Assembly (NCBI RefSeq): GCF_020497125.1
Contig: NC_059082.1
Location: forward strand, 21,598,965 to 21,662,964
Reading direction: 5' to 3'
DNA length: 64,000 bases
Source of the DNA: Mauremys mutica
Lineage: Eukaryota > Chordata > Testudines > Geoemydidae
The notes below the pieces were generated by a model. The model saw only the letters and a program-made list of their open reading frames with translations, had not been told where the DNA came from and made no database searches. A program made the position numbers and the translations under genes. Positions 54,373 to 64,000 of this stretch are shown here, one piece after another (the stretch's first letter is position 1; each line of letters opens with the position of its first letter).

Positions 54373-55199
54373 ATTCAGAAATAGTTCATAGGTTATAGTC
54401 CAATGATTGTATTCAGGGTGGTCCAATCAGAACTGGGATCTCAGTCCTTGTGGCTTAGGCTTCCCCTGCATGAAACCTCAAACAGATCTGAGATGACAGG
54501 ATCAGGACCCAAGCCATTTTTTATACAGTTTCAGGCCTTCTTCGACAGCTCAGTGTCCCTTGGCGAACAATAGACACTCATGGGAACTTTGAAGTGGACC
54601 CATTTCCTAAGCATTGCTGGTAATTATTCACACAGATAAACATAAGGCAATTGCCTGTTTTTCCACCAGTCGCAGATGATTTGCTATACATTTCAAAGAG
54701 AGGTGAATACAGCGATATCCTATGTTTACAGTTCATTTAAATGTTAAGATAGCCCTTTGATCTCTGAATTAACAGAATACAGCATAGACAGAGACTGTTT
54801 GATTACATTGTTGACCTCTACCAATATATATGTAAATACAGAAAAGCACAAACATTATCTACCCATATGTTTTTAAGGGTTGAATTTAAGTAATAGATCC
54901 TGCAGGATGCTTCACCTTTTCTGGTCATGCATCACACCCTACCTATATTTTCCTACACAGACTATACCTTTTAATTATTCTCGTATTATAAACCTTACAT
55001 ACATGAAGACCCCTCTGTCATGGACCACAGAGGATTTGGTCACAGCTAGCGACAGTCAGTCCACACAGTTGCAACTTTGTCCTACCAATGGGTAGAGCCT
55101 GTTTAAACTGGAATGAGGGCAAACTCCAGGCTAAGTTGGGCAACACAGATGGGCACAAACCTGTGCATTTGCTTCTTCTCTTTTCCAGCTACCACATCA
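54373..55199. other. No feature recognised
   Basis: AT-rich unique-looking DNA between the Penelope fragment and a hAT-like fragment. No supported gene. Confidence 0.4.
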
Positions 55200-55684
55200 G
55201 ACAGCTTGTAAACTTCTAGCAGATGCAGCGGGGGTGGGAAAGGGGTGGGGTGAAGGCTCTAGGAGTGGGTGGGGGGTGCAGCACTTACCTGGGGCTACTA
55301 GGCAAGGCAGGCCGGGTTCTCCATGCACTGGTACCCCCACGCACTTCCCTCACAGCTTCCTATTGGCCACAAGGTGCTTGGGGCAGGAGCAGCGTGCGTA
55401 GACAGACACAGACCCACCCCACCCAGGAGCTGCAGGGAGGGGCCAGCAACCATGTGGAGCGAGCAGACAGGAAGCCGCCCAGCTCCACTGCGCTGCTGGT
55501 GGTGGGTGGGGGCCCCAGGCTGTTTTAAATTGCCTGGAGGATGCACCGGGGAGGGGGAGCACCCGGGGACAGAAGCGGGGACCGAGGGAGAGACCGGGCC
55601 TCAAACATTGCTGGAGCTGGGCCCTGGGCCAGGAATATTCCTAGTGCCCAAGCACCATGGGCCCATAGAACTCGCCACCCATGC
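55200..55684. mobile_element. Right-hand fragment related to the 51849 element
   Basis: The right end (CAGGAATATTCCTAGTGCCC, then GGGCCCATAGAACTCGCCAC and CCATG) corresponds to the right end of 51849-54331. The left boundary and a matching left end were not found. The interior is GC-rich, and frames open on both strands (to 130 codons) follow composition. Confidence 0.5.
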
Positions 55685-55891
55685 TGAGATGATGCTCCAA
55701 TCAGCTATTCCTTAATTCCAACCCCACCTCCAGTGTGGAGCTTGGGAGTCACCTGATTGGAATCAACATGAACAAGCACTCAAAGAAGAAACAGTTACTC
55801 ACCTTCTCATAACTGTTGTTCTTCATATCCATTCCAAAACCCACCCTCCTTCCCCTCTGTCATATCCAGCAGGAAGAAACCAAAGGGGGAA

Positions 55892-56068
55892 GGGATAACA
55901 CAGTGGTTTGAGCACTAGCCTGCTAAACCCAGGGTGGTAAGTTCAGTCTTTGAGGGGGACATTTAGGGATCTGAGGCAAAAATCTATCTGGGGATTGGTC
56001 CTGCTTTGAGCAGGAGGTTGGACTAGATGATCTCCTGAGGTCCCTTCCAACCCTCATATTCTATGATT
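55892..56068 (+). mobile_element. tRNA-derived SINE with CR1-like tail (Cry type)
   Basis: A nearly complete uninterrupted copy: GGGATAACACAGTGGTTTGA (A box), GTAAGTTCAGTCTTTGAG (B box), GATTGGTCCTGCTTTGAGCA, GGACTAGATGATCTCCTGAG and the tail CCCTTCCAACCC then ATTCTATGATT. The first copy is at 15364. The tRNA-like head is SINE-derived and is not a functional tRNA gene. Confidence 0.88.
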
Positions 56069-59000
56069 ATGAATGAGCCACTCCAGGGGACTCCACAGCC
56101 AACCCAACAGAAGCTGATAAGGGAAAACTTTCTGATGACCATGCAAGCAGCATGCACACACACCTGATTGGAATAGACATGAACAACACATTTCAAAGAA
56201 CAATAGTTACAAGAAGTTGAGTAATCATTTCTTATCTATTGTATGCCATAACAACTGCTCCCCATTCTTAAAAGTTCTAAGTTGCTTTCTTTCTCTATGA
56301 ACTAGTTTTTCAAGCACAGTAATATGGACAAAAGTTATTTAGCTTTCAACACGTGACAGTCATTGCTCCACAGTGACTTTGTGCACGCTTTAAAAATCTG
56401 TTTTATTTAGCAAGAAGCCACATCAGAGTGAGTGAAGCCACTGGTCCTTTGGCCTCATGACTCAAACTGCCCCCAAGATATGTACCAAACAAACAGCCTG
56501 CTAGGGCATATCCTGTTGCAGATATTGCTTAACTGCTGATTATGTGCGTGTATAGAAAGGAACCTAAAGCAGAAGTTGCCGACAAGATGATTTTCTGGGA
56601 AGTTAGAACCAATTTTCAAGAAATGTAATATATTGGTTATTTTGACCCCAGGATGAGGAAAGTCTGCTAGTAGTGGAGACCAGTGACTAAGGGGTCTGTT
56701 ACCATGCTCCACCAGGGAACTCAGAAGCATGTGGCAGTCCCAAATAGATTGCAGAACCTAGCTAGGAGGGGTGAGGACAGGGCCAAGGTAGATTCTAGAT
56801 TTTTCCAAAACATATTTTACTGCTGCATTTTCAATTACTAAAATCAGAGGCTGCAGGTGGCCTTTCCAGTATTTCATTATGACATATGCAATGCAGCATC
56901 TACTATGGTAAAGTGACATTCATGTGCGCAGGTAGGCAACTTTCTAGGTGCAAGACCTAACCAACTCCTTTAATTCAGTATTGAAGGATTAACTGCAAAG
57001 AACACCATTTTAAATCTAAAAAAAAATATAATTAAGATCAAAATTAGCTCTGCAATTTAGGGTCTCAAATACTTCCTTAGAATTACTGATAAGAAATCCA
57101 GTTCTTTTCTGTTTGATATTCTAATTGGTGAGAGGGAAAAGATTCTGTTCTCTTGTTCCTTGGCAATTTTGTGTCCCTTTTTCACAATCTTGCTAGGATA
57201 CAGTTTTCAAGGGTAGAGTCCAGCCAACGTAATGACACTATTTAAATTACAGTAAAATCTGATTGCAAAGTCCTTGTTTCATACAAACACTGGCACGGCA
57301 TTTGTTGATAAAGTCCAAAACTTTGTTAAATTTAAAACAGGGGATTTTCTTTATTATGTTGCTCATTCCCACCCAGAGATAATTAAGTCCCTGTTTTCCT
57401 TTTCTCTACCACTGATCTAATTTTAGCATCAGCTATCACGTGGTGTGCATCTATATAGGATCACTCATGTATGTAGTATTGCTGCTTTTCTTTCCCCTCT
57501 TGCTCTATGACTTTGCTTTATCATCAAGCACCACTTGGCATGCATGCAATGTGGCATTCAGCCCAAGAGAGCTGACAGAAAGAAACCAACAATCAGGTCA
57601 AAATAGTACAGAAATACAAGCAAAATTGTCTGATGAGTTTTCCCCCAAAGTGGGATACTACATCACATGGTTATAACCTTGTAACAAGGTGATAGGCCAG
57701 ATGCTCTGCTGATGCAAATTGATGTAGCTTCATTAAAGTCACTGAAGCTACACTTATTTATACCAGCTGAGATCTGGTCCAATATATCTCCTTGACAGGG
57801 GCCCTTTCTAAATACACTAATAATGACTGTTCTAAAGAAAGGTCTTCTGGGATCAGATTAAGGATCCTTATAGCTGACAGTGCTTTGGGGTCTATCAACT
57901 CCCCCAAAATAATAGGCAAAAGATTTCAGTAACAAGCATCCGCAGAAGCAAGGCTTGAACTGTTCCATAGAAAGGTGTGGTAGTGACACCGAGAGTCTGA
58001 AGTTCAAAGGTTTCATTTTCAGTGATGGTTTAGATTTGGATACATAATTTTCATGTAGAGGAAGCTAGAGGTTTTACCCAGCTCTTGTGATCATGGGAGC
58101 AGTGAATGACTCTTCTGAAAATATTCCTGAATGGGTTCATTCGATTATAGAAGCAGATAACTTGACACTAGCCAGAGAGATGTTAAAGTTGCCCTGCAGT
58201 TTTTCAATTTGTTGTGTTTTTTCCTCAACTTCTCCCCGAAGATATTTTCTTTGGTCTGTAATAGATTATTAAAGTCTGAAAAACTCCAGTTGTGCCTCTT
58301 TGGACATCTATTCTGGCAGCATGTGCCTTTTGTAGCAGGCAACATGCCTTGCGGATGCTTAGTCATTCCTCCCCCCCCCAACCCTTTCCCAGCTACTAGA
58401 GGAATATTCCATGAGGCAGTATGGCAAAGGATGAGAGGATATTACTTCTAACTAGCCATGAGGGACAGCTGTGAACTTGGGGACACTAAATGGAAATTGA
58501 AACAATGGTAAATTGGTGCTCATTAGTTAAGAAATGGTGAGAATGAGAGAATAAAGTGATGTTAAGTTTACATTACCTTGGGCACCATAGAAGGGGAGCT
58601 TTGGAACAGTTTCTGCTCCAGCGGAATCACCCCCACAGCAGGATCCAGGGTCTTCATAGCTCCTGCTGTAAAGGGGCCAGAGAGGGTGAGGTTCTCACCT
58701 CTTTGCCTCATTTTGACCCTCTGTAAAAGGTAGAGGGTTTTGTTGTTGGGGGAGAAAACAAAAAAGGGCGGGAGGGGGAAGTATTGTGAATGTTTTTCCA
58801 TTATTTTTTTGGCCAATACAGAGATGGGGTGGTGGTGGTGGTGGTGGAGGAGAATGAGCTTAAAAACATTGACATTTTCTTTCTCCCCGTAGACATTTTG
58901 AAGTTTCAGAAAATGTTGACCAATTCTAATGAAAAGGTAAATCAGACTTTCCTACCTCCCTGAGATGTACCTACAGACCAACTTTGCACTTGGGGAACAA

Positions 59001-59725
59001 ATGCAGAGGCCAGGCAGAAAATCAGGCCATTAGAGGTTCCAAATTTTCTTTATATCCAGTCATGCATCCGTTGAAGCCAATGGTAATTTTACCACTGACC
59101 ACACTGCATGGAGGATTATGCTCCATTAACTGCCCTGATCATCTTTTTATATCATGAGACTTCCATGTAGTTAAAACTTTATGGGAGGGGTTCTCGAACT
59201 TCATCATGTGAACAGCATCTTGATATTATCCCATGGATACCACCCCTCCCATCTGCAATCACACAGACCACCTCTTCCCTGATCTCATTCACGTGAGACC
59301 CGCAGGGCAACTGCAGCCATTGCTCACAAGTAACACTAGAAATGTACTTCTGTATTTTTAGCTGCCTTTAGTACAGTAAGTGTTTTGCCCTTTCTGAAAA
59401 AAAAATAGTCAGTCTGCATTGGCTCATCATTTCATCACCCACTCCCATCTGTTCATCTCAGCTGGAAACAAGGACAACCAGCACTATGCAACCACTCCTC
59501 TCTCTGGGGGCTGCTGTGTGGTCAGACTCACTCTGGTTTGGGAACTGGTGTCAGATGGAGACTAGGCTTTTCTAAACTTGCTGGAGATGGATGTTGATAA
59601 ACTTGACTTGCCAAATTTAAGCCACATTTTTCTCCAATATTAGTGCATTGTGTCAACCGTGAATTGTAATTCTCTTACCATGCTTTGTTCTATATTGGAT
59701 AAAGGTGGCAACTTTTGTTCTTCAA
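56069..59725. other. Unique-looking DNA, no gene
   Basis: No supported gene. A (GGT)n run lies at about 58829-58848, followed by AAAACATTGACATTTTC/GAAAATGTTGACC self-complementary pieces (58860-58925) that may be an old MITE. Bases 59200-59340 are unremarkable. A foldback at 57714 is listed separately. Confidence 0.4.
57714..57782. repeat. Old palindromic foldback element
   Basis: GATGTAGCTTCATTAAAGTC and ACTGAAGCTACACTTATTTA are inverted arms around TTAAAGTCAC; the right end ACCAGCTGAGATCTGGTCC is typical of this old group. A faint relative lies near 20360. Confidence 0.55.
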
Positions 59726-59729
59726 AGAG

Positions 59730-60135
59730 GGAAATTAATAAAGCTGGTCAGAAATTTTCCCAATGGATTTTTTTTTTGGTTCAAAGATGCCAACTTGAAA
59801 AAATCAAAGCATTCTGTGGGATTGTGGTGATTTTAGGGGAATTCTGATAGAAAGTAGGCTGGGTTCTGGCAGAAACCTGCATGGTTACCTGCCAGCTTGC
59901 CTACCTGGGTCCCTGGCTGCTTGGGAGCCTGGAGTTCCAGGCTCCCTGGGCTTCCTTGGTCCCTCAGCAGCTTCTAGGCAGACTGCCCAGGAGCCAGAGT
60001 TCCCAGCTCTTCAGCTCCCTACCTGGTAGGCTGCCAGGGCTCCAGGCAGCTCAGAAACATTTCCAGAAGGTTGAAGTGAAATATCACTATTCCTCTCACA
60101 TTCCCCAGAAATTTGTTTCTCGCCAGCTCTAGAAA
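59730..60135. mobile_element. ~400-bp MITE with AAAGCTGG/CCAGCTCT ends
   Basis: The left end AAAGCTGGTCAGAAATTTTC and the right end AGAAATTTGTTTCTCGCCAG then CTCTAG are imperfect inverted repeats. The interior contains CTGGGAGCC/GGCTCCC-type alternating pieces (59910-60050) forming several hairpins. It keeps one short frame open by composition. No clear target duplication. Confidence 0.6.
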
Positions 60136-60479
60136 TTAACTTGAGTGGCTCATAATATCACAACAATTGCACAGATGGAGTTTTTGTCATAGCTGTATGA
60201 GTAACTATGTATCAGCTTGGATTTATATATACTGCAATAAGTGATTATATAGTTACACTGCATGTAGGCATTTGTAATGCAGGAACATTTCGTCCAAGCA
60301 AGAGTTGGCCTAACCTTCACCCTGGCTCCGAAAGCTCCATCATGTTACTGGGGAAGCATGGGAACAATGCAGCCACACACCTGCCAGTCCCCAGTATGCT
60401 TCCCTCCTCCCAGAGCTACTAGGGGCAGCTGTAGCACCAGCTACACCAGCCAGCAACAGAGAACATTTGTCATCACTAT

Positions 60480-61629
60480 TGTGATGGGTTGGACCCCCCC
60501 TTTTTGGGTGCCTCTGGATATGCTGGGGTCCCACTGAGCCCACCCATCCTACCAGCATGGGTTTCCCTTGCACTGGGTTGCTGTGCCAGGCTCTCAAGCC
60601 CCTTTCCAGGACACACCCAGGCAAGGCCACACCCAGCTGTAGACACAGACTGAAATCAGCTCTGTGTAGGACGATTCAGGTAGGGGAAAAGACCAGCACT
60701 CTGGTGCACACACCATCCAGAGTGTAAACCCCAAAACAATATTGTCTTGCGCTGTACAGAGATCTGTTCAACGCAAGCTCATAAAAATCACCCCTTCCCT
60801 CAATGGGGAGGGAGATATGCACAGCTTCTCCCCGCTCCCCAAGATATGAATTGCACAAACTGGGTTTTGGAATAAACAAGAAATAAGTTTATTAACTACA
60901 AAAAGGTAAATTGTTAAGTGATTATAAGGGATAGCTAACAGAACAAGGCAGATTACTGAGTAAATAAAACAAAACATGCAACCTAGGCTTAATTAAAGAA
61001 ACAGGTTACAAAATGTAATTTCTCACCTTAAATATTGTTTCACATAGGTTGCAGAGTTTCTGCAGCTTAGAGTTCCAGTTATGTTTCTTTACAGGCTAGA
61101 CCCCTGACTCAGCCCTGGCCTTTCCCCAGTTTAGTTCCTCTGTCTCTTCAGGTGCTTTCAGAGTCTTCCTTCTTGAGCAGGGAGGCAATGCAGAAGAGCC
61201 CTAATTGACTCACTTCCCAGCTTTAAACAGAATTTATATAAGGCATGAATCCTTTGTTTCCACTGGAAACATACCAACAGTGTCCAAGGTGGTACTCCAT
61301 ACCAGGTGACATCACCTGACCCTGCCGTGTCAAAGCAACTTCCCAGGAAGGCAGAAGATTAGTATCTTCCAAGTCTTCTTCTTCTTCTTCCTAATGGCCC
61401 ATTGAGGCTGATTGCCTAGTGTCTGATGGGCATTTCCCAGATGCACTTTTGCAATTGATACAGAGTCTATATTCCCAACTTCAGATACAGCAAAGATACA
61501 TGCATACAAATATGATAATCACACTCAGTAAATCATAACCTTTCCAATGATACCTCATGACCCATCTTGCATAAAACATCTTAGTTATGCCATATTCATA
61601 TATTTCTAGGAAGAATATGGGGTGTAACA
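60480..61629 (-). mobile_element. Solo LTR of an endogenous retrovirus-like element
   Basis: Read on the minus strand the 1150-bp unit starts TGTTACACCCCATATTC and ends GGGTCCAACCCATCACA, the TG...CA ends of an LTR. A TATATAAA box lies at about 61227-61240, and an AATAAA at about 60886-60891 follows ~340 bases later, in the right order for U3-R-U5 on the minus strand. No internal retroviral genes are present on either side, so this is a solo LTR, the usual product of recombination between two LTRs. A matching short duplication at the flanks is not convincing. Open frames inside are incidental. Confidence 0.72.
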
Positions 61630-62655
61630 TAGTAGCTATCTCCTTGCCAAGTGCAGAGTTGAGGACTTAAAGCATTATTAAGTTCATAGATCAGAAGTCA
61701 TGTTGGGTACAGACAAAATGGGAGGTGTTTTGAGCAGCAGAGTGCCATGATTGACTGCAGATCCAACACAAATGTTACCTTTTAATATGGTTCAGTGATG
61801 CAGTACCTTTGTAATAGAGAGAATAAGGGTTGTGTAGTGGATGCTGAACACGAGACTCTCTGCACATTGGGATAGTTCATGTTTAAGGTCAATTTCCCAT
61901 ATCTTTTCAAATCCACAGCATTGGATATACTGATGGCTGAGTAGCTTGAGGCTGATGGGCCCAACATAACTAGATTGTCACAACCTTGGTTTTAATTAGT
62001 AAGCTTAGGCAGCTCTGGAATTAATAAGTGCTTTTTAAAAACAAACAAAAAAAACTAAGTTATTTGGCTAGATAAAAAATTATGGCAAAGACTCATGAAA
62101 GAAAGTGTGGTTGTTTTGATTGTAGTACTTATTCTGATAATTCCTTTGTGTTCCCGCAAGAATCAAGAGATAACCATTTAGTCCTGATTGACAAAAAGTC
62201 TATGCTGAAACCAGGCCTTTTTGCTACATAATCATTTAATTATGGCACTGCTGTATGGTCCAAAAAGAGACAGCTTGCCTTGCTGTTTTAATTACTGGTT
62301 TTATTAGATATACTCTCTGGGAATATAATCTTAAACAAAAACCAACCAACAAAAGTCTGCTTTCTCAGTAGCTAGAAGGTAACTAGATGTTTACACAGAA
62401 ATGGGCTCCTTCACTTAATAGTCATGAGAATTTAAAAATAATGGACTCAGATCAAGTCTTTGTTCAAAAGAAATATCTAGAATAAATCAGATTCTCTGTG
62501 AGCTTTAATGGAAACAGAATTACACTATAAGCTTCTCTTTTCAGTGCAGCAGTTCTTTGTGAACAGATGGTGGCAGATCTGTGTGATGCAGTGGGCAGGG
62601 TTTCCATATGTTTTTGGCAAATATGATCAGTGTTTAGCTCATATTATATATGCAT
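61630..62655. other. AT-rich DNA, possibly conserved non-coding
   Basis: No gene. Bases ~62080-62310 are complex, AT-rich and contain repeated TAATTA/ATTTAATTA homeodomain-type motifs without repeat structure. This is suggestive only. Confidence 0.3.
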
Positions 62656-62660
62656 TAGAT

Positions 62661-62687
62661 ACACACACACACACACACACACACACC
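62661..62687. repeat. (AC)n microsatellite
   Basis: About thirteen AC units. Confidence 0.92.
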
Positions 62688-62692
62688 TTTAC

Positions 62693-62785
62693 TGGTCTGA
62701 TTTTCAGAGATGCTGAGTGCATACCGCTCCAATTAATTCAACTTTAGTTGTGAGTGCTTGGTATGTCTGAAAATCTGGCCACATA
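62693..62785. repeat. Old palindromic foldback element
   Basis: The arms TGATTTTCAGAGATGCTGAG and CTTGGTATGTCTGAAAATCT are imperfect reverse complements. Same family as 11025-11110. Confidence 0.62.
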
Positions 62786-62884
62786 TATTCATAGTATGCC
62801 TCTTCTTGACTACACACTGTCCAACTGGCTTCCTAACTATTCCTTTATTATAGTAGAAATAAGTATAAATCAATAGCTCTTATG

Positions 62885-63250
62885 CAGTACTTTTCATCCA
62901 CAGATCTCAAGGCACTTTACAAAGGAGAGTAAGGGCTTCTCTACACTGAGGCTCTGGCTTCCATTTTCCATCTGTTAAATTGGGATGTGATACTTAGAGG
63001 GAGTCTACACAGACTTATAGTGCCTCAAGCTGTGGTGTCAATCTGCACCCAGCTAACCACACACTGACTGGTTGTGTGGACCTCTGTACACAGAACTTTT
63101 AGTGTGCGGTAACAGGGTCCACACAGCCAGTCAGGATTCATAACATGCATTAAGTTTCCATGCAGACACCAAGTATCATCATCCCAATTTAACAGATGAC
63201 TTTTCTGTGATTCAGTTTTCCAAGTGACCTGCCTGCAGTCATTCAGCAAG
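62885..63250 (+). repeat. Old MIR-like SINE split by a ~234-bp MITE
   Basis: The head (CACAGATCTCAAGGCACTTT ACAAAGG, 62900-62926) and the tail (CATCATCCCAATTTAACAG, then CAAGTGACCTGCC, 63175-63235) are parts of one old MIR-like repeat. Between about 62936 and 63169 sits a TIR-type element with arms ACTGACTGGTTGTGTGGAC and GTCCACACAGCCAGTCAGG. Within that element, 62970-62996 carries a reverse-complement copy of the MIR-like tail (CATCTGTTAAATTGGGATG). Confidence 0.5.
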
Positions 63251-64000
63251 CCAATAGCGTTCAGAGAGCGTAAAATTCTGCCTCCATTGAACTCAATAGC
63301 TAGAACTCCCTTTGACTTCAATAGGGCCAGGATGTCACCCTCAATTTCTGGTTCAAATTAAAGATTTTAACTAGATTAGCCAGTGTGCATTTTCAGTAAA
63401 TCCAATATGTTTAATATGAATAAGAGCAATATTCGCTCTATTTCTCATATCCTGTTTGTGCATGTGGCAAGTGCAAGTTTCTTTTAACTATCTTTATTAC
63501 AATCTCAAAACTGGGAGCCAGATGAGAACAAAAAGTTCTCCAACATCCCTGAATAATTGTGTCTCTGCAATACCAGAAAGATGCACATACAAATTTCACT
63601 TCATCTTGCAGAGCAGAATTTCCCGTTAGGTTGGCAGAATTTGATAACATCTAGCACTTCAGTGAGACGCATGCTAGATGTTTGGGAATCAACATGCCAT
63701 ACCTTTCCTTACACTAGGAGGCTCCACATGTCACCCAATGCTGCAGACCTCTCATTTTATTTAAGCAATTTCCAGTCAGTTGCACTCTCCCCTATGTAGT
63801 GTTCTGAGTTAGATATGAAAAAGAATGTTTTAATGTATTGTGTAATAGTCACTTTCATAGACTAGAACTTTGATTACTTATTACACACAACAATAAATGT
63901 CAAATTAATAAACTATGCATGAGACAGAGAACACATTTTATTGATTGATTTAGGAACTGAAAGCTCCCAGAGAATATCACATGTGGCTGGATAGCATCTT
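63251..64000. other. No gene to the window end
   Basis: At 63285-63340 a CTTTGACTTCAATAGGGCC piece hints at another old foldback. Otherwise AT-rich unique-looking sequence. Confidence 0.4.

Overview
The window looks like nuclear DNA of a reptile, most probably a cryptodiran turtle. The main reasons are two tRNA-derived SINEs with a CR1-like tail (the layout of the turtle Cry/Pol III SINE), antisense CR1 3' ends, a Penelope-like retroelement, a Harbinger transposon with its own small MITEs, and many short hAT-type elements with clean 8-bp target duplications. I see no convincing host gene or exon anywhere in the 64 kb. It reads as intergenic or intronic DNA. The only intact-looking protein gene is a transposon gene.

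Layout. Bases 1-30500 are mostly AT-rich unique-looking sequence with scattered MITEs (1-187, 1546-1674, 5236-5383, 9595-9808, 10302-10608, 16368-17045, 17802-18097), old palindromic repeats, two antisense CR1 pieces (9100-9545, 20925-20985) and a SINE (15364-15924) split by a hAT MITE. Bases 30500-35400 hold another copy of that MITE and an LTR-like block split by a 206-bp hAT element. Bases 35433-42378 hold two neighbouring composite hAT structures. The first (35433-38101) is nested three deep and carries a 67-bp minisatellite plus a fragment resembling a FRAS1/FREM extracellular-matrix gene. The second (38974-42378) consists of two hAT copies flanking a 2.6-kb minisatellite with a 36-bp unit rich in CCCTAA; an 8-bp duplication lies only outside the pair. 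Bases 44496-47467 hold a hAT element and a mariner-type MITE split by a GC-rich hAT element.

Bases 47619-54372 are one old Penelope-like element split by three transposons: a hAT MITE, a complete 3.3-kb Harbinger (48037-51353), and a 2.5-kb element (51849-54331). The last itself contains an LTR-like foldback split by a Harbinger MITE. Joining the flanks restores the Penelope reading sense across each gap, so the order of events can be read directly. The remainder (54373-64000) is mostly unique-looking, with a second SINE (55892-56068), a MITE (59730-60135), a 1150-bp solo LTR on the minus strand (60480-61629) and old repeat fragments.

How the parts relate. The Harbinger element encodes an uninterrupted 426-residue DDE transposase with a good translation-start context and a nearby poly(A) signal. 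Its partner Myb-like protein appears internally deleted. The ~300-bp MITEs at 10302, 17802 and 52279 share its terminal sequences and are plausible clients. The hAT pieces share CAGGG-type ends and 8-bp duplications; no hAT transposase is present here, so they must have been moved by one encoded elsewhere. All family assignments come from reading the sequence and from knowledge of these families; no database search was run.
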